The notes: a model not told the origin generated them from the sequence alone. Positions 15,999 through 23,248 are shown, counted from the stretch's first letter. The stretch: DNA of 30,941 nucleotides from JAKSPM01 sp964450645 (GCA_964450645.1 CAYVEB010000022.1:1-30941), one strand, 5' to 3'. A program made the numbers and translations.

Positions 15999-17021
15999 AT
16001 GAGAATCGGCTATCAAGAACTTGAAGATCTGATTTATGAAATTATGCACAAGGCCGGCCTGACCGAGCAGGACGCGCACAACATGGCCAACATCCTTGTG
16101 CGTACCGAGGCCAAGGGCGTGTATTCCCACGGCGCGCAGCTGATCGAAGGCTACGTCAAGAATGTGGAAAGCGGGATGTTTAACGTCCATCCCAACATCC
16201 AGGTGAAGGATCTGGCTCCCGGTCTTGCAATTGTCGACGGTGACAAAGCCATTGGTTACACCGGCGCGACGCGCGTTGTGGAAATTGGCATTGAAAAGGC
16301 CAGGCAGGTCGGCTGTGCAACGGTCTGCGGCGTGAATATGAACCACTTCGGCGCGGGCCTTGCCTACGCGGAAATGGCTGTGGAAAACAATATGATCCTG
16401 ATACTCTACTGCAACGCGTTGGCGATGGTTGCGCCCTTTGCCTCGCGCGAAAAGTATTTTGGCACCAACCCCTATACCTTTGGCGCGCCCTGCGGCAAGC
16501 TGCATCCGTATATCCTGGACATGGCCACGACTATGGGCGCCGGCAACAAGCTCATCGCCCTGCGCCGCGAAGGCATCAACGAAGCGCCCGCCGGTTGGGG
16601 TATTGACCGCAACGGCCAGCCTACTACGGACATTGCCGAGATCATGGATCACGGCAGTATGGTGCCCTTCGGCGGCATCAAGGGCTCTGGCCTGGCAGGT
16701 CTTGTGGGCATAATGTCGGGGGTTCTGTCCGGCAGCGAGTACTACCGCGACGATGTGGGCTTTAACCAAAGTTTCACCATGCAGCTGATCGATGTGCAGA
16801 AGTTCATGCCGCTGGAGGAGTTTACCAAGCGCATGGACACCTACTGCGGCGACATTCTGAACCTCAAGCCCGCGCAGGAGGGCGGTCATGTGTACTATCC
16901 CGGCTACCTCGAAGGCGAACGTAGAAAGAAAGCGCTTGTCGAGGGCATCGAGCTGTCGAATTCCACGGTGATCGCCGTGCGCCATGCGGCGGAATATGTT
17001 GGGATTCCTCTGAATTTTTAA
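15999..17021 (+). CDS. Ldh2-family NAD(P)-dependent dehydrogenase (malate/L-lactate/diketogulonate type)
   Basis: This belongs to the family of YlbC/ComC/DlgD enzymes, which interconvert 2-hydroxy and 2-keto acids. Motifs visible are the early TEAKGVYSHGAQLIEGY (family: R.D..G..SHG...L..Y), the central NMNHFGAGLAYAE (family SNHFGAAG), FGTNPYTFGAP, DMATT, and GIKGSGLAGLVGIMSGVLSG. It has 340 residues, normal. GTGAGGAAAT overlaps the preceding stop and acts as ribosome binding site. In other bacteria such enzymes are encoded with TRAP transporters (for example the diketogulonate reductase DlgD with YiaMNO), which matches this context, but the substrate here is not established. Confidence 0.9.
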   Translation: MRIGYQELEDLIYEIMHKAGLTEQDAHNMANILVRTEAKGVYSHGAQLIEGYVKNVESGMFNVHPNIQVKDLAPGLAIVDGDKAIGYTGATRVVEIGIEKARQVGCATVCGVNMNHFGAGLAYAEMAVENNMILILYCNALAMVAPFASREKYFGTNPYTFGAPCGKLHPYILDMATTMGAGNKLIALRREGINEAPAGWGIDRNGQPTTDIAEIMDHGSMVPFGGIKGSGLAGLVGIMSGVLSGSEYYRDDVGFNQSFTMQLIDVQKFMPLEEFTKRMDTYCGDILNLKPAQEGGHVYYPGYLEGERRKKALVEGIELSNSTVIAVRHAAEYVGIPLNF

Positions 17022-17040
17022 CTGCAAAGGAGGGACCACG

Positions 17041-17706
17041 ATGAAGAGAATCGCTTGTGTTTATACAGCCATTGGTCTGCATCCCATTATGGAGAAGCTG
17101 TTCAGCGAGGCGGTAGACGATGAAGTCGTGTTCAACCACATTATCGACAGCGGCATGATCCGCGACGTCGTGGCGGCGGATGGCATCACCCCCGATATCG
17201 AGGCGCGTTTGCTGGGGCTGTTTGATTCGGCAGCGGCCATCAAGCCCGATATCGTGGTTTGCACCTGCTCGTCGATTGGAGAGGTGGCGGAGAAAGCCGA
17301 CGCTTTGCATCCGGAGGTCAAAATCCTCCGCGTGGACGAGGCCATGGCCCGCGAGGCCGTGAGCAAATACAGCAAGATCGCTGTGATGTCCACCCTGACC
17401 ACCACCGTTTTGCCCTCCTGCCGTCTGGTCGAACGCATCGCCAGGGAAGAGGGGAAAGAAGTTACGGTTGTCAGCGCGACTGCCAACGGTGTGCGCTCGG
17501 CGCAGGCAGCCGGCCGCGAGGACTTGGCGCTGGAGGATATTAAAAAGACGGCGTCCGAGTTGTGCGCGGACGGCGCGCAGATCCTGCTGCTGGCGCAGGC
17601 GTCCATGGCCAAATATGCCGACGACCTGCACGAACTGCTGGGCATCCCCGTGCTGACCAGCCCCCCGGAATGTGCCAAAATGTTGAAGAAATTGCTGGCT
17701 GATTGA
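17041..17706 (+). CDS. Asp/Glu/hydantoin racemase-fold protein, tandem paralog 1
   Basis: This is a cytoplasmic enzyme of the aspartate/glutamate racemase superfamily (221 residues), the first of three tandem paralogs. The N-terminal catalytic-cysteine loop is IVVCTCSSIGE (Cys74, Cys76). The second domain ends in ILLLAQASMA (about 181-190), where two-cysteine racemases carry a catalytic Cys; here that place has Gln-Ala-Ser. A conserved Cys127 in LPSCRLVER is another candidate. A one-cysteine active site is known in arylmalonate decarboxylase, so decarboxylation or isomerisation is possible. AAAGGAGG lies upstream of the ATG. Confidence 0.85.
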   Translation: MKRIACVYTAIGLHPIMEKLFSEAVDDEVVFNHIIDSGMIRDVVAADGITPDIEARLLGLFDSAAAIKPDIVVCTCSSIGEVAEKADALHPEVKILRVDEAMAREAVSKYSKIAVMSTLTTTVLPSCRLVERIAREEGKEVTVVSATANGVRSAQAAGREDLALEDIKKTASELCADGAQILLLAQASMAKYADDLHELLGIPVLTSPPECAKMLKKLLAD

Positions 17707-17722
17707 ATAGGAGGAACGATCT

Positions 17723-18388
17723 GTGAAAAGGATTACATGTGTCTATCCCGGCGCCGGCGGCAACTTGTACGCTGCGATAGAAAAGCAGTTCGGCGGCCTG
17801 GACGATAAGGTGGAGTTTATCCACATCCAGGGCAGCGGAATTTTGCAGGAAGTGATCGACGGGCGCGGCATGACCGAGCACGCCAGAGAGCGCCTGCTGC
17901 ACGTCTTTGACGGCGCGGCCGCCACGAAGCCGGATATCGTGGTTTGCACCTGCTCGTCCATCGGCGAGGTAGCCGAGGAAGCGGACAAGCTGCATCCGGA
18001 GGTCAAGATTCTCCGCATCGACGAAGCCATGGCCCGCGAAGCCGTCAGCAAGTACACCAAAATCGGCGTTATGGCGACTTTGTTCACCACCGTTCCGCCC
18101 TCCTGCCGTCTGGTCGAGCGCATTGCGCGCGAGGAAGGCAAGGATGTCACCGTCATCAACGCCACGGCGGACGCAGCGTTTGCCGCCCAGATGGAGGGCA
18201 AGGGCGATGTCGCTCTGGCGGAAATGAAGAAGACTGCGAAGCAGCTCTATGACGAAGGCGCGCAGATCATTCTTCTGGCGCAGGCATCCATGGCGCCCCA
18301 CTGTGCTGCCCTGCAGGAGATGCTGGGCATCCCCGTTCTGGCAAGCCCCGCCGAGTGCGAAAAGCAGCTGCGGAAACTGTTGGCGTAA
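17723..18388 (+). CDS. Asp/Glu/hydantoin racemase-fold protein, tandem paralog 2
   Basis: This is the second paralog, also 221 residues, with a GTG start at 17723 supported by AGGAGGAA (17709-17716). It keeps the IVVCTCSSIGE loop, the PPSCRLVER segment and the IILLAQASMA segment without a second catalytic Cys. The N-terminal 60 residues (for example CVYPGAGGNLY and GSGILQEV) diverge most from paralogs 1 and 3, which suggests a different substrate pocket. The gene starts 16 bases after paralog 1. Confidence 0.85.
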   Translation: MKRITCVYPGAGGNLYAAIEKQFGGLDDKVEFIHIQGSGILQEVIDGRGMTEHARERLLHVFDGAAATKPDIVVCTCSSIGEVAEEADKLHPEVKILRIDEAMAREAVSKYTKIGVMATLFTTVPPSCRLVERIAREEGKDVTVINATADAAFAAQMEGKGDVALAEMKKTAKQLYDEGAQIILLAQASMAPHCAALQEMLGIPVLASPAECEKQLRKLLA

Positions 18389-18428
18389 CCGAAATTAAAA
18401 TTCGGATTTCCCGCGTTCGGGGGAGATC
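18389..18428 (+). other. Two small hairpins between racemase-like paralogs 2 and 3
   Basis: CCGAA/TTCGG (18389-18393 / 18401-18405) and GATTTCCC/GGGAGATC (18405-18412 / 18421-18428, one G-U pair) lie in the 61-base gap. They share base 18405, so they compete at their junction. Neither has a U-run. Confidence 0.4.
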
Positions 18429-18449
18429 CTGCGAAAAAGGAGAAGTATC

Positions 18450-19115
18450 GTGAAAAAAATTGCATGTGTCTATACTGGCATGGGCGGCTTAACCGATGTA
18501 ATGGAAAGCCTGTTCAGCAAAGTGGATGACAAGGTCATCTTTAACCATATCGCAGACAGTGGAATTATGCGCGACATCATCGAGACGGACGGCGTGACCC
18601 CGCAGCAGGAAAAGCGTCTGCTAGCCCTGTTTGATTCCGCCGCCGCCATCGAGCCGGATATCGTGGTTTGCACCTGCTCGTCGATCGGCGAGGTCGCGGA
18701 AAAGGCCGACGCCTTGCATCCGGAAGTGAAGATCCTCCGCATTGACGAGGCCATGGCCCGCGAAGCTGTGAGCAAGTACTCCAAGATCGCCGTAATGGCG
18801 ACCTTGTCCACCACGGTTTTGCCGTCCTGCCGCCTGGTTGAGAAAATTGCCCGGGAAGCGGGCAAAGATGTGACGGTTGTTCACGCTACCGCCACCAAAG
18901 CGTTCCAGGCGATGATGGCCGGCAAGCGCGACGTCGCGCTGGAGGATCTGAAGCAGACTGCCAAAGAGCTGTGCGCGGACGGCGCGGAAGTGCTGTTGCT
19001 GGCGCAGGCGTCCATGGCGCAGTTTGTTGAGGAGATCCACGAAGTGGTCGGTATTCCCGTCCTGACCAGCCCGGCTCTGTGCGCCGAGCAGCTCAAGACG
19101 TTGCTGGCAGGTTAA
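18450..19115 (+). CDS. Asp/Glu/hydantoin racemase-fold protein, tandem paralog 3
   Basis: This is the third paralog, 221 residues, with a GTG start at 18450 and AAGGAGAA upstream. It is closer to paralog 1 than to paralog 2 over the N-terminal part (for example FNHIADSGIMRDI versus FNHIIDSGMIRDV). It has the same CTCSSIGE loop, LPSCRLVEK and VLLLAQASMA, again lacking the second catalytic cysteine. A strong terminator follows 15 bases after the stop, so this is the last gene of the main transcription unit. Confidence 0.85.
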   Translation: MKKIACVYTGMGGLTDVMESLFSKVDDKVIFNHIADSGIMRDIIETDGVTPQQEKRLLALFDSAAAIEPDIVVCTCSSIGEVAEKADALHPEVKILRIDEAMAREAVSKYSKIAVMATLSTTVLPSCRLVEKIAREAGKDVTVVHATATKAFQAMMAGKRDVALEDLKQTAKELCADGAEVLLLAQASMAQFVEEIHEVVGIPVLTSPALCAEQLKTLLAG

Positions 19116-19130
19116 ATTTAGCGGTATGAT

Positions 19131-19171
19131 AGGACCGCAGCGCCGCAAGGGGCGGTCTGCGGTCCTTGTTT
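19131..19171 (+). terminator. Intrinsic terminator after racemase-like paralog 3
   Basis: AGGACCGCAG (19131-19140) pairs perfectly with CTGCGGTCCT (19157-19166), with an inner CCGC/GCGG stem, and is followed by TGTTTTT. It sits directly upstream of the MFS gene, so that gene depends on read-through or on a weak promoter (TTGCTG 19101-19106, TATGAT 19125-19130, spacing 18). Confidence 0.85.
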
Positions 19172-19186
19172 TTGGAGTGTAGTAGC

Positions 19187-20413
19187 ATGAAGAGAAAAAT
19201 CCATTACGGTTGGGTCGTTTTGGCCTGCTGTATTCTGGTTGCGTTCGTAGTCACCGGTATCTGCAACAATACGAAGGGCATGTATTTGCAGCCGGTCAGC
19301 GACGGACTGGGCGTAACCCGTTCAAGCCTGTCGATCGTGACGATGTTCAGTGCGCTGATTGCTGCAGGCTGTTCCTTGTTTATCGGCGCTTTGCGCAAAC
19401 GTTTTTCCCTGCGGCAGCTGGTGGTTTATGGGAGCGCCTTACTGGTTGTGGGCGATTTCATCTATGCGTTTGCCCCAAACCTCGCGATCTATTTTATCGG
19501 CGAGACGATTTTTGGCTTTGGACTCGGTTTTTGTTCGGTAACGGTCACGTCGCTGCTGATTCGTGCGTGGTTTGCCAAGAACCTTGGGACGATTCTGGGC
19601 GCGTTGTACATGGCGACCGGCGTCGGCAGCGTATTTTGCGCGCCGATGATTGGCCAGTTGATTGCCAAGTGGGACTACAGGACGTCGTATATTGTCGTCG
19701 GCGTAATTTTAATTGTGTTGTTTGTGATCTCGGCGCTTTTTGTCCGGGACGATCCCGCAGAAATGGGTCTGGAGCCATTGTGGAGCAACAAGCTCGACGC
19801 ATCCGATAAAAAAACAGCCCAGGCCGATGGGTACACCTTGAAGCAGGCATTCCGGATGCCGCAGTTCTATCTGATGTGCGCCATGGGCTTCATGGTTGGC
19901 TTTGGCCTGAACGCCGTGCAGGGAACCTACAACGCATTTATCTCCGCGGACAAGGGCTTCGGCACCGTGTTTGCGGCGTCGATTGTCAGCCTGCTGTACG
20001 TTTTCAACTCCGTGGCGAAAATTCCGCTTGGCCGCATGATTGACAAGATCGGCGTCCGCCCGGTGATGATGATCTGCATTGTCAGTATGCTCTGCGCCGC
20101 GGTGTCGCTGACGATGCTGGAAGATCAAGCGTATATTGCCTACATTTTCGCTGCCTTCTGGGGCATCGGCAACATTGCGTTCACCGTACCGGTTCCCATT
20201 ATTCCGCCGACGATCTTCGGCACAAAGGACGTCGCCGCGCTCACCGGGATCTTTATGGGTATTTTGCAGCTTGGTTCGGCCATCGCAATGCCGGTCGCGA
20301 ACTTTATCTATGATATGGTGGGAAGTTATGTCCCGCTCTATACCGCGATGATTGTGGTGTTTGTGATTGCGGCGGTGATCAACCTGATAATTGTCCGTCC
20401 GGTAAGGAAGTAA
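19187..20413 (+). CDS. MFS transporter, OFA (oxalate/formate antiporter)-like
   Basis: This is a polytopic secondary transporter of the major facilitator superfamily with 408 residues and about 12 hydrophobic helices. The opening IHYGWVVLACCILVAF is typical of OFA and monocarboxylate-porter relatives, and a GALRKRFSLR loop follows helix 2. The second half begins with the LKQAFRMPQFYLM linker and has IPLGRMIDKIGVRP between helices 8 and 9. The start at 19187 is chosen because the upstream in-frame ATG (19166) lies within the terminator stem. GGAG (19173-19176) is ten bases upstream. A substrate or product carboxylate of the cluster is a reasonable cargo, by inference from position. Confidence 0.88.
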   Translation: MKRKIHYGWVVLACCILVAFVVTGICNNTKGMYLQPVSDGLGVTRSSLSIVTMFSALIAAGCSLFIGALRKRFSLRQLVVYGSALLVVGDFIYAFAPNLAIYFIGETIFGFGLGFCSVTVTSLLIRAWFAKNLGTILGALYMATGVGSVFCAPMIGQLIAKWDYRTSYIVVGVILIVLFVISALFVRDDPAEMGLEPLWSNKLDASDKKTAQADGYTLKQAFRMPQFYLMCAMGFMVGFGLNAVQGTYNAFISADKGFGTVFAASIVSLLYVFNSVAKIPLGRMIDKIGVRPVMMICIVSMLCAAVSLTMLEDQAYIAYIFAAFWGIGNIAFTVPVPIIPPTIFGTKDVAALTGIFMGILQLGSAIAMPVANFIYDMVGSYVPLYTAMIVVFVIAAVINLIIVRPVRK

Positions 20414-20431
20414 AAAATGTAAATATATTTT

Positions 20432-20461
20432 GTGGCGGTCAGAATGACCGCCACGTTTTTT
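20432..20461 (+). terminator. Strong intrinsic terminator after the MFS gene
   Basis: GTGGCGGTCA (20432-20441) and TGACCGCCAC (20445-20454) form a perfect 10-bp stem with a GAA loop, followed by GTTTTTT. Confidence 0.95.
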
Positions 20462-20466
20462 AAGAG

Positions 20467-20495
20467 TTGACATGCGCGAAAAAAGGGGATATAAT
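20467..20495 (+). promoter_or_regulatory. Perfect consensus promoter of the gntR gene
   Basis: TTGACA (20467-20472) and TATAAT (20490-20495) are exactly 17 bases apart, so both boxes and the spacing are ideal. A strong promoter for a regulator normally implies tight repression, which fits the operator just downstream. Confidence 0.9.
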
Positions 20496-20510
20496 AGAGT
20501 ATATACACTA
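20495..20510. promoter_or_regulatory. Near-palindrome at the gntR start point, operator candidate
   Basis: TAGAGTATATACACTA is symmetric at 14 of 16 positions around GTATATAC and covers the end of the -10 box and the expected start point. GntR/FCD regulators commonly use operators with a GTATAC-like core, so autoregulation is likely. Confidence 0.65.
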
Positions 20511-20541
20511 AAAAATAGAAAAAATAAGGATTGAGAGTGTT

Positions 20542-21207
20542 ATGACAAAGATAAGCTTAAAGGAAAAGGCGTATCAGCTGATTAAAAGCCGGATCTTGTC
20601 AGGGGAATACGGCCCACTTAGCTTTCTGGATGAAAATCTGATTGCGGAGGAACTGTCCGCCAGCCGTACGCCAGTTCGCGAGGCGCTGCTGACTTTGCAG
20701 AGGGAAGAGTATATTCAAATATGGCCGCAGCGTGGAATTGTTGTAGCGCCGTTTACGGTGGAGGATGCCCTGTCGATCTTCGAGGTCCGCGAGCTGTTGG
20801 AGCCGTGGGTTGCCAAAACCTACGGGCCGTTGATCCCGCGTGACGTTCTGGAGGAGGAGAAGGAGTTGGTTGTTTTGGAGACCAACGAACTGCAGAGCCA
20901 GAACAATACGCTGCCGGGAATGGCGATGGATCACCATCCGCATACGCTGTTTTTAAAGTACTGTCAGAATAAGTATATTTACCAGATGCTCAAGCGGCTG
21001 GAGGATCAGAGCAAGCGGAAACCCGATCCCAAGGTTCTTCTGCACAAGCTAAAGCCGTACACGGACGAGTGGAAAGAAACGATTATCGAGAACCACCTGG
21101 CATTGATCGACGCGCTGCTGGACGAGGATATCAATCGGCTGGAGGCGCTTCTGGTTGAGCATGTGCGCACGGCGAAGGCGTCGTATATTCAATTCTGGTT
21201 TGACTGA
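20542..21207 (+). CDS. GntR-family transcriptional regulator with FCD effector domain
   Basis: This is a DNA-binding regulator. Residues 1-75 are the winged helix-turn-helix (LIAEELSASRTPVREALLTLQREEYI, about 33-58, then the wing QRGIVVAPF). Residues about 80-215 are the alpha-helical FCD ligand domain, beginning with VEDALSIFEVRELLEPW. Putative metal or ligand residues are in DHHPHTLFLKY, ENHLALIDALL and VEHVRTAK, which resemble the Asp/His set of this domain. FCD regulators usually sense organic acids or sugar acids, matching a carboxylate catabolic cluster. It has 221 residues, normal. AAGGATTGAGAG lies before the ATG. It has its own promoter and terminator downstream of the cluster. Confidence 0.92.
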   Translation: MTKISLKEKAYQLIKSRILSGEYGPLSFLDENLIAEELSASRTPVREALLTLQREEYIQIWPQRGIVVAPFTVEDALSIFEVRELLEPWVAKTYGPLIPRDVLEEEKELVVLETNELQSQNNTLPGMAMDHHPHTLFLKYCQNKYIYQMLKRLEDQSKRKPDPKVLLHKLKPYTDEWKETIIENHLALIDALLDEDINRLEALLVEHVRTAKASYIQFWFD

Positions 21208-21221
21208 ACGGACATAGAGAC

Positions 21222-21250
21222 AAGCCATGCACATACTGTGCATGGCTTTT
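21222..21250. terminator. Intrinsic terminator between convergent gntR and dcd
   Basis: AAGCCATGCACA (21222-21233) pairs perfectly with TGTGCATGGCTT (21237-21248) around a TAC loop. TTTT closes the plus-strand side, and the stem begins with AA on the other, so it may serve both convergent genes. Confidence 0.85.
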
Positions 21251-21274
21251 GCGGATTATGGATTCTGTGGGGCG

Positions 21275-21808
21275 CTACACCTCGTAGTCCAAAAACACCT
21301 TGGATCCGGTGGCACCTTGCTGATCCTGGTACTTTCCCGCGTACGGATTTTGGGCGGCGCTGTCCATTTTTGAAAAGACGAGCTGGCCGATTCTTCGGCC
21401 CGCTTTTAATTCAATGGCGCACCTGTTGGCGTTGTAAAGTTCCAGCGTGATCTCTCCGCGAAAGCCGGGATCCACCCATCCCGCGTTTTGTATGAACAAC
21501 CCCATTCTGCCAAGGGAGCTCCTGCCCTCCACAAACGCGGTCAGGTCGCTGGGCAGCGCAAAGAATTCCTTCGTCGTCGCCAGAACAAACTGACCTGGGA
21601 GCAGCACGTACGTATCCGTTTGGATGGTTTTATATTGAATCTGGTTTTCCATATTCATGATGCCGGAAGGGGAGTCCTCCACGATGCTGAAAATGTCCCC
21701 CAGGCGGATATCGACGCTCGCGGGTTGAATTTGCCCCTCGTCCAGCGGAGAAATTTTTAACGATTGCTCGTTTAGCATCTGGATAATTGTTTTGTCAGAT
21801 AAGATCAT
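21275..21808 (-). CDS. dcd: dCTP deaminase
   Basis: This is a homotrimeric enzyme of the dUTPase fold that deaminates dCTP to dUTP, feeding thymidylate synthesis. Conserved motifs visible are ILSDKTI at the start, QPASVDIRLGD, LLPGQFVLATTKEF, the active-site VEGRSSLGRMGL (catalytic Glu), and NAGWVDPGFRGEITLELYN. The end contains a C-terminal substrate-closing segment. The start at 21808 is chosen because the AGGAGG complement (21814-21819) lies five bases upstream. A longer frame adds an AT-rich, family-unlike segment. It has 177 residues, normal. It stands alone between convergent gntR and a divergent membrane-protein gene. Confidence 0.95.
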   Translation of the reverse strand: MILSDKTIIQMLNEQSLKISPLDEGQIQPASVDIRLGDIFSIVEDSPSGIMNMENQIQYKTIQTDTYVLLPGQFVLATTKEFFALPSDLTAFVEGRSSLGRMGLFIQNAGWVDPGFRGEITLELYNANRCAIELKAGRRIGQLVFSKMDSAAQNPYAGKYQDQQGATGSKVFLDYEV

Positions 21809-21840
21809 AACAGCCTCCTGGAAAAAATTTGATTTGCCGC

Positions 21841-21869
21841 TTGCAAAACCTATGCGGATTTTATAAAAT
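21841..21869 (+). promoter_or_regulatory. Promoter candidate in the dcd / DUF308 divergent intergenic region
   Basis: TTGCAA (21841-21846) and TAAAAT (21864-21869) are 17 bases apart, pointing to the membrane-protein gene at 21932. The AT-rich stretch to 21895 also offers several weaker boxes on the other strand for dcd. Confidence 0.45.
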
Positions 21870-21931
21870 AAAAATAACATATTTTCTCAAGGATTTCAAT
21901 GCCGCGAGAAAAGACCGTAGGAGGGATCCGA

Positions 21932-22453
21932 ATGAAACAATTTAAGGCCAGTATTCCAACGCTCTTGCTGATTGCATTTGAGGTGTCGGTTGGGATATTG
22001 CTGCTGGTAAATCCGGAGGCGTTTACGCGGACGGTAATCATTCTCTTTGGAATCGTCCTTTTGGTAATCGGCTTGACGTACTTGCTGCGCTATCTGCGGG
22101 TCAGGAAAGAGGAGGATTTTGCCTCGCTGGGGATTGCCGTGGCGTCCCTCGTTGTGGGCGTGGTTTGCACATTCTTCTCTGGCGTGATTCTCGGGTTGAT
22201 CGCGGCAATCGCCGTTATCTACGGAATGATTCTGCTCATTTCGGGAATTTACAAATTATGTGCATACTTCCGTGGCAAAAAAGCGCAGTTACCCGTGTCC
22301 CCGATCAGCGTGGCCAGCGGCGTGCTGGCGATCCTGCTTGGCATGGTGCTGATCATCTACCCAGAGGGGTTGGCGCTTTCGGTATGGCAGATTGCGGGAA
22401 TCATGCTGCTGGTGGAGGCCGTCCTGGATATTATCTCGGTCATCAACACCTGA
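21932..22453 (+). CDS. DUF308/HdeD-like membrane protein
   Basis: This is a small polytopic membrane protein of 173 residues. Six hydrophobic segments are arranged in pairs, as in the HdeD/DUF308 family. Segment ends carry short loops such as NPEAFTRT and YPEGLAL, and this 'xPE' loop recurrence is typical of the internal repeat of the family. A basic loop (RYLRVRKEED) and a second (YFRGKKAQ) mark the cytoplasmic side. The start at 21932 is supported by AGGAGGG (about 21919-21925). HdeD is linked to acid resistance in enterobacteria, but the function in clostridia is not known. Confidence 0.8.
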   Translation: MKQFKASIPTLLLIAFEVSVGILLLVNPEAFTRTVIILFGIVLLVIGLTYLLRYLRVRKEEDFASLGIAVASLVVGVVCTFFSGVILGLIAAIAVIYGMILLISGIYKLCAYFRGKKAQLPVSPISVASGVLAILLGMVLIIYPEGLALSVWQIAGIMLLVEAVLDIISVINT

Positions 22454-22473
22454 CGCGCATAAAAGAGAACAAG

Positions 22474-22517
22474 AAACGCGTGTGTACGCCACGGAAGATG
22501 GCGGATGCACGCGTTTT
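22474..22517. terminator. Long composite hairpin between convergent genes, bidirectional terminator
   Basis: AAACGCGTG (22474-22482) pairs perfectly with CACGCGTTT (22508-22516), with an inner CGCCA/TGGCG stem, followed by TTTGC on the plus strand. The A-run on the left arm gives a U-run on the minus strand, so it can end both flanking genes. Confidence 0.8.
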
Positions 22518-22533
22518 GCTGGCCTCTGGGAGA

Positions 22534-23013
22534 TCACGCGGTCGCGTCTATTTGGCCGCTGCGCGCTCCGGACGCTCGAATTTCTTCAAGAAGGCCGCGC
22601 AGAGTCTCTGGTTCCATGTCGTAGCTGAGATAGCTCAGCGCCTTGTAAAAGACGTCCATGCTTTGGCCCGTAAACGGTGCGGACGTCTGACGGCTTTGAA
22701 GCGCCACGGCCGTTTCCCGCAGCTGGGCTATGATCTGGAGCTTCATTTCGCGAATTGGATCGCAGGCGTTGTAAATGCGGCACATATCATAATCAGAAGT
22801 GTTGCCGCAGGGCATTGCGCAAAGGGCGCACCCGGGCGCGACACGATGTTTTTCCGCGTGAATTTCGACGACGAGCGCCGCGGTACCGGCGTCATCCGCG
22901 CAGGACTGTGCCAGGGCTTTTAGGATGAGCCGGTCGGTATTATCGGTTTTCGGATGGATGCTGCACGCGCCAACCAACCCGATCAGCGCGCTGATAATTT
23001 GATCTTTCTGCAT
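22534..23013 (-). CDS. Small cysteine-containing protein, uncharacterised
   Basis: The family is not recognised with confidence. It is a soluble protein of 159 residues. The opening DQIISALIGLVGACSIHPKT is moderately hydrophobic. A cysteine cluster C-x2-C-x3-C occurs in GCALCAMPCGN (about 82-89), followed by DYDMCRIYNACDP, giving five closely spaced cysteines that could bind a metal or Fe-S cluster. The C-terminal half is helical and charged. The start at 23013 is chosen because AGGAG (complement of 23021-23025) lies seven bases upstream. A longer frame starts at 23034. It appears monocistronic, convergent with the DUF308 gene. Confidence 0.65.
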   Translation of the reverse strand: MQKDQIISALIGLVGACSIHPKTDNTDRLILKALAQSCADDAGTAALVVEIHAEKHRVAPGCALCAMPCGNTSDYDMCRIYNACDPIREMKLQIIAQLRETAVALQSRQTSAPFTGQSMDVFYKALSYLSYDMEPETLRGLLEEIRASGARSGQIDATA

Positions 23014-23248
23014 AAACACGCTCCTATTCATCATTTCTGTTCCGCAATTTTTTACATTTTCCCGGAAAAGTTAAGTCGTGCGATTGCGCAAATCTTACGA
23101 ATTTTCTGTATTTATAGCGTGAGCGCGTAAAGGAATGCATGAGGAGGCCTTTCGGTGCTTTCGCATGAAAAGGGTTGTGCCAAGGCCGACCTTCTTCCAT
23201 AGAAGTGTTTTGAAGAATCATATCAAACCCGTTTCAACAAGCAAACAC

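Noticed and set aside
22165..22923. Plus-strand open frame of 252 codons across the DUF308 gene and the cysteine-protein gene
   Set aside because: It crosses a strong terminator and lies out of frame over two better-supported genes.
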